10,469 bases of DNA. It comes from Candidatus Heimdallarchaeota archaeon AB_125. Its GTDB lineage: Archaea; Asgardarchaeota; Heimdallarchaeia; Heimdallarchaeales; Heimdallarchaeaceae. A program made the position numbers and the translations under genes. The DNA lies in assembly GCA_001940755.1 (NCBI GenBank), contig MEHH01000073.1, positions 1-10,469 on the forward strand, given 5' to 3'. The notes under the pieces were generated by a model. It did no database searches. It saw nothing but the letters and a program-made list of their open reading frames with translations, and was not told the DNA's origin. Of the stretch, positions 1 to 7,680 are shown one piece after another (position 1 is the first letter of the stretch; every line of letters begins with the position of its first letter).

Positions 1-491
1 GGGAGAATTTAGATATTCGCAGAACTAAAACTTCTGTTGTATTTCAGAATTTTGCGTTAATTCCTTATCTAACCGCAATAGAGAATGTCAAACTACCCAT
101 GAAGTTAAGGAAGATTCCTGAACAGGAAGCTGAAAAGAAAGCTACAGGGTATTTAGAATCAGTTAGATTATACGCGAGATTGGATCACTTACCAGAAGAG
201 CTTTCTGGAGGAGAACAGCAAAGGGTTGCTATTGCAAGAGCTTTAGCTCATGATCCTGCGATTATTTATGCAGATGAACCAACAGGAAATCTTGATACTA
301 CATCAGGTAAAGAGATTATTCATTTATTTAAGGAACTTACAACAAAAAAGAAAATCACGATAATAATGGTCACTCATGATACTGAATGTGCGAAAGAAGC
401 TGATAAGATTTTCATTCTACAAAAAGGACAAATCATTCAAGAACATTCTCTTGTAGCTTTTAAGAAAGATGATATGGAGGGTAAGAAATGA
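1..491 (+). CDS. ABC transporter ATPase, LolD/MacB-type (5' truncated)
   Basis: This is the ATP-hydrolysing subunit of a transporter whose permease follows directly. Reading frame 3 is open from base 3 with no stop, so the gene begins before the window; the first ATG inside (99) is internal. Visible in order are the Q-loop (VVFQN, bases 39-53), the ABC signature LSGGEQ, Walker B with its catalytic glutamate (IIYADEP), the D-loop GNLD and the switch histidine in MVTHD. The Walker A loop lies in the missing part. Spacing of the motifs is normal for the LolD/MacB/FtsE branch, which pairs with FtsX-fold permeases. The protein ends soon after the ABC fold with a short charged tail and, unlike the second ATPase of this operon, has no extra C-terminal domain. 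Its stop overlaps the permease start (ATGA, 488-491), indicating translational coupling. The substrate cannot be told from the sequence. Confidence 0.95.
   Translation, partial: ENLDIRRTKTSVVFQNFALIPYLTAIENVKLPMKLRKIPEQEAEKKATGYLESVRLYARLDHLPEELSGGEQQRVAIARALAHDPAIIYADEPTGNLDTTSGKEIIHLFKELTTKKKITIIMVTHDTECAKEADKIFILQKGQIIQEHSLVAFKKDDMEGKK
476..480 (+). promoter_or_regulatory. Shine-Dalgarno site for the permease
   Basis: GGAGG sits seven bases before the ATG at 488, inside the last codons of the upstream ATPase. It supports this start and re-initiation at the ATGA overlap. Confidence 0.75.
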
Positions 492-3295
492 AAATCAAAC
501 GCCCTAAGTTCTTTTCTTTTATTGGTTTTTCATTCAAGTCTATGTTTTCTAATCCTAGAAGAAGTATCTCAATTGGAGCAGGAATGATTTTAGGAGCTGC
601 TATATTTTCCAGTATTTTCTTCTATGGAGCGATTATCAATACCATAACTGTTCAAGACATGATAGAAAATGTTGAAGCAGAAGTGAATTTTAGACCACTT
701 ATTGAGACAAGTCTGGGAACTACTCCTGTTGAATTTGCAGAACAGCTTTCTCAAGAACCAGAATTTGAAGATACTATTGTCACATATGGTGAGCATGTCC
801 ATTATGACATACTTGACAATAGAAATATCTATTATTCGTATTTTGAACCTGATTTTAATTTTACTGAGTATGCAGGATTTGCTGTAGATCAACCCTATTT
901 TACACCTATGATAATTGATTCTGCTTTTCTTAACAAGTCTATTATCCAAAGAATCAATATAGTAGCAGGTACTCACGACCTTCAAAGTGATGGTGTTCTA
1001 CTCTCTATAGGAACTTACAAAAAATTAGGAGTACAGTTGAATGACTCACTTGCCTTTAAATTTCAAATAAATAAAACAGTATATCCTAATGAGGCAAAAG
1101 TAGTCTCAACAACACAGAACTTTACTGTCAAAGGTTTCTACCAGATGGGACTATTACTAGATGAAGAATATTTCATAGTTGGTAGTCATAATTTTAACTC
1201 TAGTATAATGGGGAACTTAACTACCAACAAACTCTGGCGCTTACCGACAAAACTTAATCTTGAAGAGTTTCCATTGAATAATTTGCTAGATTTTAATGAA
1301 TATATCAATATTATTTTGAATCGTATAGAACAAAATTACGATTTAGACGGCAGAAACTTAATCTCTGGCGCGTTATTTGCCTACCAAGGGTTAATCATCA
1401 CAATGCAGCTAATTGACACTGTATTGTATATCCCTGCGATAGTTCTATCTATAATTCTAATCAGTTTAGGAGCTGATTTAGCATTAAGAGAAAGAAAGTT
1501 CGAAATTTCAGTACTTAAAGCCCAAGGTGCTAGCCCAAAACAAATACGAAGTATGATATATACGGAGGTAATAATTATTGCTCTTTTAGGAGAAGTAATA
1601 GGTATTTTTCTCGGAACATTCGGAGCAGCAATGGTTTTGTCAACATACAGATTCATGGCAATAGACTTCCAAACTATTTCTAGTGCTTATTCTTCCTTGA
1701 ATATCAAACCTTGGACAATCTTAACAACTCTAATAGTTACAATGGTTATCCTGTTTCTTACAACAAGAAAGAAAACAAACAACTTCATTCAACAAGAAGT
1801 AGCTACAGCAAAAACTGTTGAGAAGGAGAAGAAAAGTTGGTTTAAAGCAATATATGGTGATGTCATCTTCTTTGGAGTAGGTTTAGTTGGAGTACTGTTA
1901 ACTATTATTGAAAATAATTATCCCAATATCTCCTTTGGTTTTGCTGTTATTCTTATGCAAATTTTTGCACCTATTTTACTATGGTATGGTGGAGCTGCAA
2001 TTGTGAGTAGACTATCGACTAAAGTTCCAGAAAAATTAGATAAAATACTAGTCAAAATCTTTAAAGATATAGGTGTTCTACTCAAAGGAAGTTTGTCTAG
2101 AAGACATCAAAACTTTCCTAGAATGACTGTTCTTCTCTGTCTATCTGTTTCATTATCTGTGTTTGTTGTTATTCAAGGAGAAACTGGATCAGCTGAATTA
2201 ATACGTAGAGCTGATTATAAAATCGGAGGAGATATGAGAGTTGATTTACTTGGTTCGTATACTACGCTCTCTCCTTCAGATTTTGTAGGTTTTGAGGATA
2301 AAATAGAAACACTCATTCCTATATACTTCACATTTTTCTATGTTGGATCAACGCCTATTGCTTGTTATGGTTTAGATCTGACGCTTTATGGAAATAGTGC
2401 TATTTGGCATAAAGATTCAATTGAAGGATATCCTGTTTGGAATGAAGCTTTACAGATTCTCAAAGATGATCCATTGAATAAAGTAGCTTTAGGGAAAGAA
2501 ACAGCAAGAGTTCTAAACATCAAAGAGAATCCTAATTTCAGATTTACAATCTTTAATCAATCAAAGTATTATGCAGAAGCAGCTGTAATAGTGGATCATG
2601 CTCCTGGTGAAATCACTGATTTACCATCTGGAGCTTTAGGAGGTATTTTTGATTTTCTGGAGTTTGATTATGTTTTTACAATGCTAGTAGACCAACAATT
2701 TATCTTCAATTATGCACCCTTTACATATCAGGTATCACGAGCAATAATTAACTTGGAACCAGAAGTAGACCCAGTTGAAGAAAATCTTGCAATTGAATTT
2801 GAAACCCAATTTGATTGGGTAGTGTATGCTCAATCATATGAACAGGAACTAGAAGAAATAAGACAAAGAGAAGGATTGAGATTTGGTTTCCCTGGATTAC
2901 TAACCATAAACTACCTTATTTCTTTGATTGCAATAGTAATAGGGATATCAATCTTCATGTTTATGATTGTTAATCAGCGGAAAAAGGAATTTGCTGTACT
3001 TATTTCAGAAGGAGCTTCGCGGGGACAATTGATCAAACTGGTCTTAAGTGAAGTGATATCTATGGCACTCTTTGCAACAATTTTTGGTACAGTTATTGGT
3101 TTCATTTTAGGTTATCAGTTCAATGGATTCTTTGATGTATTTAGTTCTTCTACGTTCAATAGAAAACTGATATTCCCTCCAGTTGTTTTACTTGTAACGA
3201 TAATTGGAGCATTCCTGATTATAATTCTGTCAACACTCATCCCGGCAGTAATTGCTTCAAGAACAAATGTAGTGGAGGAAATGAGAACATTCTGA
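488..3295 (+). CDS. ABC transporter permease with two FtsX domains
   Basis: This is the membrane subunit of the transporter, 935 residues with about ten predicted helices. Helix 1 is near residues 26-57, helices 2-4 near 301-334, 358-384 and 408-429, a linking pair near 460-477 and 481-506, helix 7 near 545-564, and helices 8-10 near 804-833, 853-878 and 895-924. Two large outside domains (about 58-300 and 565-803) resemble the MacB-type ectodomain position. Each half has the FtsX hallmark after its first core helix: RERKFEISVLKAQGAS near 336 and RKKEFAVLISEGAS near 831. In this family that segment couples to an ATPase. The layout is a fused duplication, so one chain could supply both halves of the channel-like scaffold. 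Known relatives use ATP to drive movement outside the membrane (lipoprotein release, peptide export, hydrolase activation). The substrate here is unknown. It is coupled to the ATPases on both sides. Confidence 0.92.
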   Translation: MKIKRPKFFSFIGFSFKSMFSNPRRSISIGAGMILGAAIFSSIFFYGAIINTITVQDMIENVEAEVNFRPLIETSLGTTPVEFAEQLSQEPEFEDTIVTYGEHVHYDILDNRNIYYSYFEPDFNFTEYAGFAVDQPYFTPMIIDSAFLNKSIIQRINIVAGTHDLQSDGVLLSIGTYKKLGVQLNDSLAFKFQINKTVYPNEAKVVSTTQNFTVKGFYQMGLLLDEEYFIVGSHNFNSSIMGNLTTNKLWRLPTKLNLEEFPLNNLLDFNEYINIILNRIEQNYDLDGRNLISGALFAYQGLIITMQLIDTVLYIPAIVLSIILISLGADLALRERKFEISVLKAQGASPKQIRSMIYTEVIIIALLGEVIGIFLGTFGAAMVLSTYRFMAIDFQTISSAYSSLNIKPWTILTTLIVTMVILFLTTRKKTNNFIQQEVATAKTVEKEKKSWFKAIYGDVIFFGVGLVGVLLTIIENNYPNISFGFAVILMQIFAPILLWYGGAAIVSRLSTKVPEKLDKILVKIFKDIGVLLKGSLSRRHQNFPRMTVLLCLSVSLSVFVVIQGETGSAELIRRADYKIGGDMRVDLLGSYTTLSPSDFVGFEDKIETLIPIYFTFFYVGSTPIACYGLDLTLYGNSAIWHKDSIEGYPVWNEALQILKDDPLNKVALGKETARVLNIKENPNFRFTIFNQSKYYAEAAVIVDHAPGEITDLPSGALGGIFDFLEFDYVFTMLVDQQFIFNYAPFTYQVSRAIINLEPEVDPVEENLAIEFETQFDWVVYAQSYEQELEEIRQREGLRFGFPGLLTINYLISLIAIVIGISIFMFMIVNQRKKEFAVLISEGASRGQLIKLVLSEVISMALFATIFGTVIGFILGYQFNGFFDVFSSSTFNRKLIFPPVVLLVTIIGAFLIIILSTLIPAVIASRTNVVEEMRTF

Positions 3296-3301
3296 GGTGA
3301 T
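3294..3301 (+). promoter_or_regulatory. Shine-Dalgarno site for the second ATPase
   Basis: GAGGTGAT matches the classic 16S 3'-end complement over eight bases, overlaps the permease stop codon and lies just before the ATG at 3305. It fixes that start and indicates coupled translation. Confidence 0.85.
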
Positions 3302-3304
3302 ATT

Positions 3305-4315
3305 ATGTATAGTGATATAACAAGAAAAATTCAACTTGATCCCCTTCCAGAACATCTAGCTTTACAAGCAATTGATATCTATCATGTATATGGATTAGAA
3401 CATCAAAACAAAGTTGTAGCTCTAAAAGGGGTGAGTTTTGATATCAAGAAAAGTGAGATATTAGGGATAATTGGTCCTTCAGGAAGTGGTAAGAGTACAC
3501 TACTATTGTCATTAGGTGGAATGCTTAAACCTTCAGCAGGTCAAGTCTTTTACGCTGATGGTATAGATATAACTAAGATGCCTGAAGAAGAGCAATTTGA
3601 ATACAGGAGAAATAATATAGGTTATGTTTTCCAAGAACAAAATTTGATTCCTTTCTTGAGTGCTGAAAAGAATATTGAGATGCCAATGAGGTTAATCAAT
3701 ACTAATCGTTCTAAACGTAAACAACGTGTTAAAGAATTAATGGAAATCCTAGGTATTTGGCACAGAAGGGCTCATACCCCTCAAAGGATATCTGGAGGAG
3801 AACAACAAAGAGTAGCAATAGCTAGAGCATTAGCAAATAATCCAAATTTAATCTTTGCTGACGAACCAACCGGAAACGTTGACATTGAAACATCTACTCA
3901 GATCCTTGAGCTCTTCAATGAGCTAAAGGAAGATTTAGGTGTATCCTATTTGATTTGCTCTCACGATCCAATTGTTGGAGATTTCTCTGACAGAACTTTA
4001 GAGATACGTGATGGAATTCTTATTGGAGAGCATTTGCAGGATATAGATCTAACTGATTTAGATAGTTCAAGATTCTTGGTAATAGATAATCAGAATAGAA
4101 TAACTTTGCCAGAAAATGCTATTTCAGAACTTGAAGGAGCTTTACTTTACACTTGGTCAATGACTGAAGAAGGAATACTACTGAAACCTTTAAGAAAATA
4201 TGACAAAAGTAAGGGTCGAAAAATCAAAAATTGTACTACCTGTGGAGCAGATATACCAAAAGGAGTATACTCTTGTCCACGATGTGGAGCGAAATTAACC
4301 AGGGTTGTTAGATAA
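3305..4315 (+). CDS. ABC transporter ATPase with C-terminal AbrB-like region and zinc ribbon
   Basis: This is the second ATPase of the operon, 336 residues. The ABC fold spans about 21-242: Walker A GPSGSGKST (57-65), Q-loop Q110, signature ISGGEQ (162-167), Walker B LIFADEP (182-188), D-loop GNVD and switch histidine H220. All catalytic elements are present, so it should hydrolyse ATP. Family members of the LolD/MacB type usually end near residue 230. Here about 95 residues follow. Residues 257-296 (from FLVIDNQNRITLP to GILLKPL) read like a SpoVT/AbrB swapped-hairpin strand pattern. Residues 310-327 hold two CxxC pairs (C310, C313, C324, C327), a rubredoxin-like zinc ribbon. The AbrB reading is an inference; the cysteine ribbon is plain. 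Such a tail could aid dimerisation or recruit a partner. Together with the first ATPase it offers two non-identical subunits for the two-module permease. Confidence 0.93.
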   Translation: MYSDITRKIQLDPLPEHLALQAIDIYHVYGLEHQNKVVALKGVSFDIKKSEILGIIGPSGSGKSTLLLSLGGMLKPSAGQVFYADGIDITKMPEEEQFEYRRNNIGYVFQEQNLIPFLSAEKNIEMPMRLINTNRSKRKQRVKELMEILGIWHRRAHTPQRISGGEQQRVAIARALANNPNLIFADEPTGNVDIETSTQILELFNELKEDLGVSYLICSHDPIVGDFSDRTLEIRDGILIGEHLQDIDLTDLDSSRFLVIDNQNRITLPENAISELEGALLYTWSMTEEGILLKPLRKYDKSKGRKIKNCTTCGADIPKGVYSCPRCGAKLTRVVR

Positions 4316-4329
4316 CAATCCCTTCCCCA

Positions 4330-4361
4330 ATCTTTTTTAATTACTCTCTTTTCTTCTCTTT
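4330..4361 (+). terminator. T-rich terminator after the ABC operon
   Basis: The 47-base gap after the second ATPase is almost all pyrimidine on the + strand, with a run of six T at 4333-4338 and further T clusters to 4362. Archaeal RNA polymerase ends transcripts at such tracts without a hairpin. It overlaps the promoter box of the next gene, so the two roles cannot be separated by eye. Confidence 0.45.
4334..4340 (+). promoter_or_regulatory. Probable TATA box of the histidine phosphatase gene
   Basis: TTTTTAA begins 29 bases before the ATG at 4363, and no Shine-Dalgarno sequence stands before that ATG. The distance fits transcription starting at or next to the start codon (leaderless mRNA). 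Confidence 0.45.
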
Positions 4362-4362
4362 T

Positions 4363-4971
4363 ATGAAAATCTTCCTAGTTAGACATGGAGAAACTGATCA
4401 TAATAAGAATAGAATAATCATGGGACACTTACCCTCTCCCTTGAATGATTTAGGAAGAGATCAAGCATCTGTTTTAGCTAAAGAATTAAAGTTCAAAGGT
4501 ATACAAGGAATCTACAGCTCTGATTTAGTTCGAGCAATTGAAACAGCTGAAATTATTAGTTCAGAATTAGATTTACCTGTAACCTATACATCTAATCTAC
4601 GAGAACATACAATTGGGGATTTAGATGGGAAAGGTGTTTCTGAAGTACTAGATGAACTCAACTCTCTGAAAGAATTTGACGATTTAATGATTGAACATAA
4701 TGGAGAGCTTACAAAAGATTTCATGGATAGAGTTTGGAATGGATTTAGAAATATAGTCAAAGAAAACAAGGAAAAAGAAAGCATTTTAATAGTGACTCAC
4801 GGTGGTTGTATCCGTTCTGTCATAGCTAAGATCTTACAAGCATCAGAATTAGTCTTTGATAATCTTAAACAAGAAAACTGTTGCATAAATATCATAGAAT
4901 ATACAGAAAAAGATGGAAAAGAGCTGTTTGCAATCAATTTAGTGAATGATTTATGTCATTTTTCTCAATAA
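4363..4971 (+). CDS. Histidine phosphatase superfamily protein (phosphoglycerate mutase-like)
   Basis: A 202-residue cytoplasmic enzyme of the branch that removes or moves phosphate through a phospho-histidine. The N-terminal LVRHGETDHN motif supplies R7 and the nucleophile H8. R57 in SSDLVRAIETA, the acid E81 in LREHTIGDLDGK and H146 in THGG complete the usual active site. The length fits small members such as broad-range phosphatases, the alpha-ribazole phosphatase type and cofactor-dependent mutase relatives. These cannot be told apart from sequence alone, so no substrate is assigned. The start at the first residue before VRHGE is typical for the family. The gene follows the ABC operon after 47 bases but probably has its own promoter, and it precedes a second phosphoesterase. 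Confidence 0.9.
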   Translation: MKIFLVRHGETDHNKNRIIMGHLPSPLNDLGRDQASVLAKELKFKGIQGIYSSDLVRAIETAEIISSELDLPVTYTSNLREHTIGDLDGKGVSEVLDELNSLKEFDDLMIEHNGELTKDFMDRVWNGFRNIVKENKEKESILIVTHGGCIRSVIAKILQASELVFDNLKQENCCINIIEYTEKDGKELFAINLVNDLCHFSQ

Positions 4972-4990
4972 ACCTATCAAATTGCAGAAA

Positions 4991-4999
4991 ATTTTAAAG
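4991..4999 (+). promoter_or_regulatory. Probable TATA box of the metallophosphoesterase gene
   Basis: ATTTTAAAG begins 34 bases before the ATG at 5025. The same core (TTTTAAAG) stands at nearly the same distance before the TrmB-type gene. There is no ribosome binding site, so a very short leader or leaderless transcript is likely. Confidence 0.45.
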
Positions 5000-5024
5000 A
5001 CTTTAGTAGATAAACAATCTTGAG

Positions 5025-6824
5025 ATGTCTAAAGAGAAGCTAAAGATTCTTCTGCCAGAAGATAGAATCCCATCTACAAAATATAGAATAAAGATACGTG
5101 AAACATTACGTAGAAGACTAGCTGAAGAAGAAAATTTCTATCCTTTGGAACTAGATGATTTTGATGAAGCTGACTATAAACCCTATACTACAACAGAGAA
5201 AGAAGATGAGAGTATCCCTCCAGTCAAATTTGTTTTAGATAAGTATTATATGCTTAGAATAGCTGATGATGCATCCAAAATTCTTGTCACTGTCTATCTA
5301 GACTACGGGTATCTAAAGCAGAATAGAGTAAAAGAACTAGTTGATGTAAATAGGAAAAAACCCTTCCTAAGTAATCCAAAAGGAAGATGTGTTATTCGAT
5401 TATTCAATGATGACTACTGTGAATTAGCTGAAATTCCTATGAAACATTCTTCATCTTTTTCATATCATCCTGTTTCATCTGCACCACAGCTGTTCTTAGG
5501 TTTAATTGAAAATCTAGTAGAGAAGAAAGATTACCATTATAGAATTGAATGTTTTAATGAAAAAGATGAATTAGTAGGCGCCTCTAAAGTAAGAGAGTTT
5601 ACAGCAGGTGTTCAATCTAACAAAGATCCAGCATTCTTTGTTTCTACTTCTGACATGCACGGAGGATCAAAAGCTTCATTCAAGAGAGGAAAGGTCTTTG
5701 GTTTCAGACCAAAGAACAATCCCAGGTTGAAGCGTTTAATGAATAACATTCATATTAATGAGTTTGAATATACTTTCGATAAAGGATATCAGGTCTTCAC
5801 AACAAGTGGTGATAACATCGATAATGGTTCATATCATGAATATTGGGCAGATCTATTTTCATGTGCAACTGAAAACTTTGCACGAATACCTTTTACTCCA
5901 ACTATAGGAAATCATGATTACTATGATGGAGGTTGGGGAAGAGCTTCTATGTTGGGAGGTAAAGCAAGAACACAGAAATTCTTCCATATGTTTGTTCAAA
6001 CACCAAGAACAAAAGGAGGGGCATATTATTCTCAAGTTGTTGGGAATGTTTTCATGATACATCTAGACTCTGTAGGGCTAAATTGGGGGAATGAAAGCAT
6101 TAGTTGTGAAAGTAGACAATGGATCTGGCTGAATGAGCAATTGAAGGAATGGAGAAGAAAAGCTGATAAAGAGCAAGGTCCTCAATTCTGTATTGTTTTC
6201 TTGCATTCAGCTATATTCACAATTGGTTTCTTTGGAAGAGCGCGAAATAACTCTGATGCTTTTGCTCAATCTTGTTTAACTCCTTTATTTGATGAATATG
6301 GTGTAAGTGCAGCAATTTTTGGTCATGATCATCTCTATCAAAGATCTTTATGGCGCAGTACTCAATACATGTGTATAGGTGTATCAGGCAAGACTCCAAT
6401 ACGTTATTTCAATTGGCTTAGAAATAGAACTGATTATAAAATAATGAGTGATGCTGAAGGAGAGAACGCTAGAGGGTATGGGGTAACTTATGTACCACCA
6501 ATTGTAAAAGATATGTCTGAAGATGAGAATATTAGATTCGATGAATGGTTGTACTCAGTTAAGAACAAAATTCTGAATACAGATCTTAAGAACTATTACG
6601 TCTTTGATACTGAAGAAGAAATAGAAGACTACAAAGAATTAATGGTTAATAGAGGACTCAAAGAGAAATTTGTTGACGAAGAGATTATAGAAAAAATGAA
6701 AACCTGCATTTGGTGGAGATTTTATAATCTTAAAGGAGAGCTTGTTGATAGTTCATTCATGGATCCAGTTCAGAGAGAACTTGATGAAGATTACATGAAC
6801 TGTCCTAATCCACATATCAGGTAA
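5025..6824 (+). CDS. Calcineurin-like metallophosphoesterase, purple acid phosphatase-like
   Basis: A 599-residue two-metal phosphoesterase. All five metal-binding blocks are present in order: D210-M-H212, GDN (262-264), GNHD (295-298), the histidine of VFLH at 394, and GHDH (433-436). Before them, residues about 66-195 look like the beta-sandwich N-terminal domain of purple acid phosphatases, ending in a typical strand pair and EFTAG at 191-195. The tyrosine that gives purple acid phosphatases their colour is expected in the GDxxY block. Here the block reads GDNID, so the metal chemistry may differ. There is no signal peptide or membrane helix, so the protein appears cytoplasmic, unlike most secreted relatives. 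About 50 basic-rich residues lie between the first two blocks, and a charged C-terminal extension of some 160 residues (about 440-599) follows the last one. Both are unexplained. The substrate is unknown; phosphomonoesters, phosphodiesters or phosphoproteins are all possible. Confidence 0.9.
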   Translation: MSKEKLKILLPEDRIPSTKYRIKIRETLRRRLAEEENFYPLELDDFDEADYKPYTTTEKEDESIPPVKFVLDKYYMLRIADDASKILVTVYLDYGYLKQNRVKELVDVNRKKPFLSNPKGRCVIRLFNDDYCELAEIPMKHSSSFSYHPVSSAPQLFLGLIENLVEKKDYHYRIECFNEKDELVGASKVREFTAGVQSNKDPAFFVSTSDMHGGSKASFKRGKVFGFRPKNNPRLKRLMNNIHINEFEYTFDKGYQVFTTSGDNIDNGSYHEYWADLFSCATENFARIPFTPTIGNHDYYDGGWGRASMLGGKARTQKFFHMFVQTPRTKGGAYYSQVVGNVFMIHLDSVGLNWGNESISCESRQWIWLNEQLKEWRRKADKEQGPQFCIVFLHSAIFTIGFFGRARNNSDAFAQSCLTPLFDEYGVSAAIFGHDHLYQRSLWRSTQYMCIGVSGKTPIRYFNWLRNRTDYKIMSDAEGENARGYGVTYVPPIVKDMSEDENIRFDEWLYSVKNKILNTDLKNYYVFDTEEEIEDYKELMVNRGLKEKFVDEEIIEKMKTCIWWRFYNLKGELVDSSFMDPVQRELDEDYMNCPNPHIR

Positions 6825-6839
6825 AAAAGTTAAAAAGTG

Positions 6840-6862
6840 AGAAAAGAAGAAAAAAAAGAATA
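6840..6862 (-). terminator. T-rich terminator of the small anchored protein gene
   Basis: Read on the - strand this purine stretch becomes a nearly pure T/C tract with runs of T, directly after the stop at 6866. It is the expected archaeal intrinsic terminator. The 41-base gap is shared with the converging metallophosphoesterase gene, for which no T tract is seen on the + strand. Confidence 0.5.
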
Positions 6863-6865
6863 ATC

Positions 6866-7411
6866 TTATACCTCACCAACGTATTCCAGCACGAATTGAT
6901 TGTATTGTTGACTCGAAGTAACCCAAAATGAATCTGTTATCATTGCATCATAACACTCAAAGTGAAATTCATCATCTCCATCACTGTAAAGATATGCATA
7001 ATCATTGATATCCTTGGCGGTTTCAGTAGCTTCAAACTCCAGATCTTGGTATACCAAAGAATTCTTCCAAATCTGGACTCCATATGGATTACTGACTATC
7101 AAACTTACTAGTCGGAAACGAAAACTTACTTTATACCATCCTACTTGATTCAAAGATAATGTGGTGTTCGGGTTGTTTAAAGAAAAGAAATCACTATCGT
7201 TGGTACGTATGTCATTTAAAATCAGTGTAAATAAAGATGACTGATCACTTTCAATAGTTTCCCATAAACCAACTATACCAGTTTGAGTTTCATGTTCTCT
7301 TACTTCAGGGAAATACGTTCGAATTACGGAAAATACTCCAACTCCAAGTGCAGACACTCCAATAATTAAAGAAATCACTATAAGAGCATTTAGTCGTTTT
7401 GTTGACATCAT
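6866..7411 (-). CDS. Membrane-anchored extracellular protein, possible C1q/TNF-like fold
   Basis: A 181-residue protein with one N-terminal helix (about 9-33) behind a short positive end, and the remainder outside the cell. It is read as an uncleaved signal anchor, but a cleaved signal peptide is possible. The outside part is rich in beta strands, with the pattern of a jelly-roll: a turn plus GWYKVSFRFRL (about 90-100), IWKNSLVYQD, DEFHFECYD, and the final strand FVLEYVGEV. Similar spacing is seen in C1q/TNF-like domains, but this is a pattern impression only. There is no catalytic motif. Two ATG codons stand together (7411 and 7408); the first is chosen because GAGATGA lies just before it. 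It has its own transcript, convergent with the metallophosphoesterase. A binding or structural surface role is likely; function unknown. Confidence 0.75.
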   Translation of the reverse strand: MMSTKRLNALIVISLIIGVSALGVGVFSVIRTYFPEVREHETQTGIVGLWETIESDQSSLFTLILNDIRTNDSDFFSLNNPNTTLSLNQVGWYKVSFRFRLVSLIVSNPYGVQIWKNSLVYQDLEFEATETAKDINDYAYLYSDGDDEFHFECYDAMITDSFWVTSSQQYNQFVLEYVGEV

Positions 7412-7414
7412 ACT

Positions 7415-7421
7415 TCATCTC
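7415..7421 (-). promoter_or_regulatory. Weak Shine-Dalgarno site for the small anchored protein
   Basis: On the - strand GAGATGA stands three bases before the ATG at 7411, one mismatch from the GAGGTGA used by the second ATPase and at about the same distance. It favours the upstream of the two adjacent ATG codons. Confidence 0.45.
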
Positions 7422-7625
7422 GAAAAGTTATTTTATTGTAAACTTACTTTAAGATAGATAATAAATAAGCATTGTGTATTGGTTAGAGATTTTGTTCACT
7501 GGTATGTTTAGTCGAATAAAAGCAATACTAAAGAAGGGATTGAGGTTATAATTTTTTGATATATGCTTATCCTTTTTTCATGTTGATTCTTGAAATTTGT
7601 CTAATCTTATTAAATTAAGTTGTAA
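7422..7625. other. Intergenic region without recognised genes
   Basis: Two hundred AT-rich bases lie between two - strand genes. On the - strand, CTTATTTATTAT near 7459-7470 and CTTAAAG near 7446-7452 are possible promoter boxes for the small anchored protein; neither stands out. The only ATG-started frames found are under 20 codons and have no convincing features. No RNA gene or repeat was seen. Confidence 0.4.
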
Positions 7626-7680
7626 GAAAAAAGAAAAAAAAAGGGGAATAAAAAAACGAGGAAAGAAGAAGAAAGAGAGG
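7626..7680 (-). terminator. T-rich terminator of the winged-helix/zinc-ribbon membrane protein gene
   Basis: On the + strand this is a 55-base purine tract with several A runs. On the - strand it is a long pyrimidine stretch with repeated T runs beginning right after the stop at 7681. This is a strong example of an archaeal hairpin-free terminator. Confidence 0.6.

Noticed and set aside
590..985. Open frame of 131 codons on the - strand inside the permease gene
   Set aside because: It lies opposite a strongly supported permease, is rich in Ser, Cys, Ile and Lys as expected of an antisense frame, and shows no domain or ribosome site.
1381..1656. Open frame of 91 codons on the - strand over permease helices 2-3
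   Set aside because: It is the antisense shadow of hydrophobic codons; its apparent hydrophobicity is a by-product.
7502..7550. Tiny + strand frame (about 15 codons) in the intergenic region
   Set aside because: It is too short, with no ribosome site or conserved feature.
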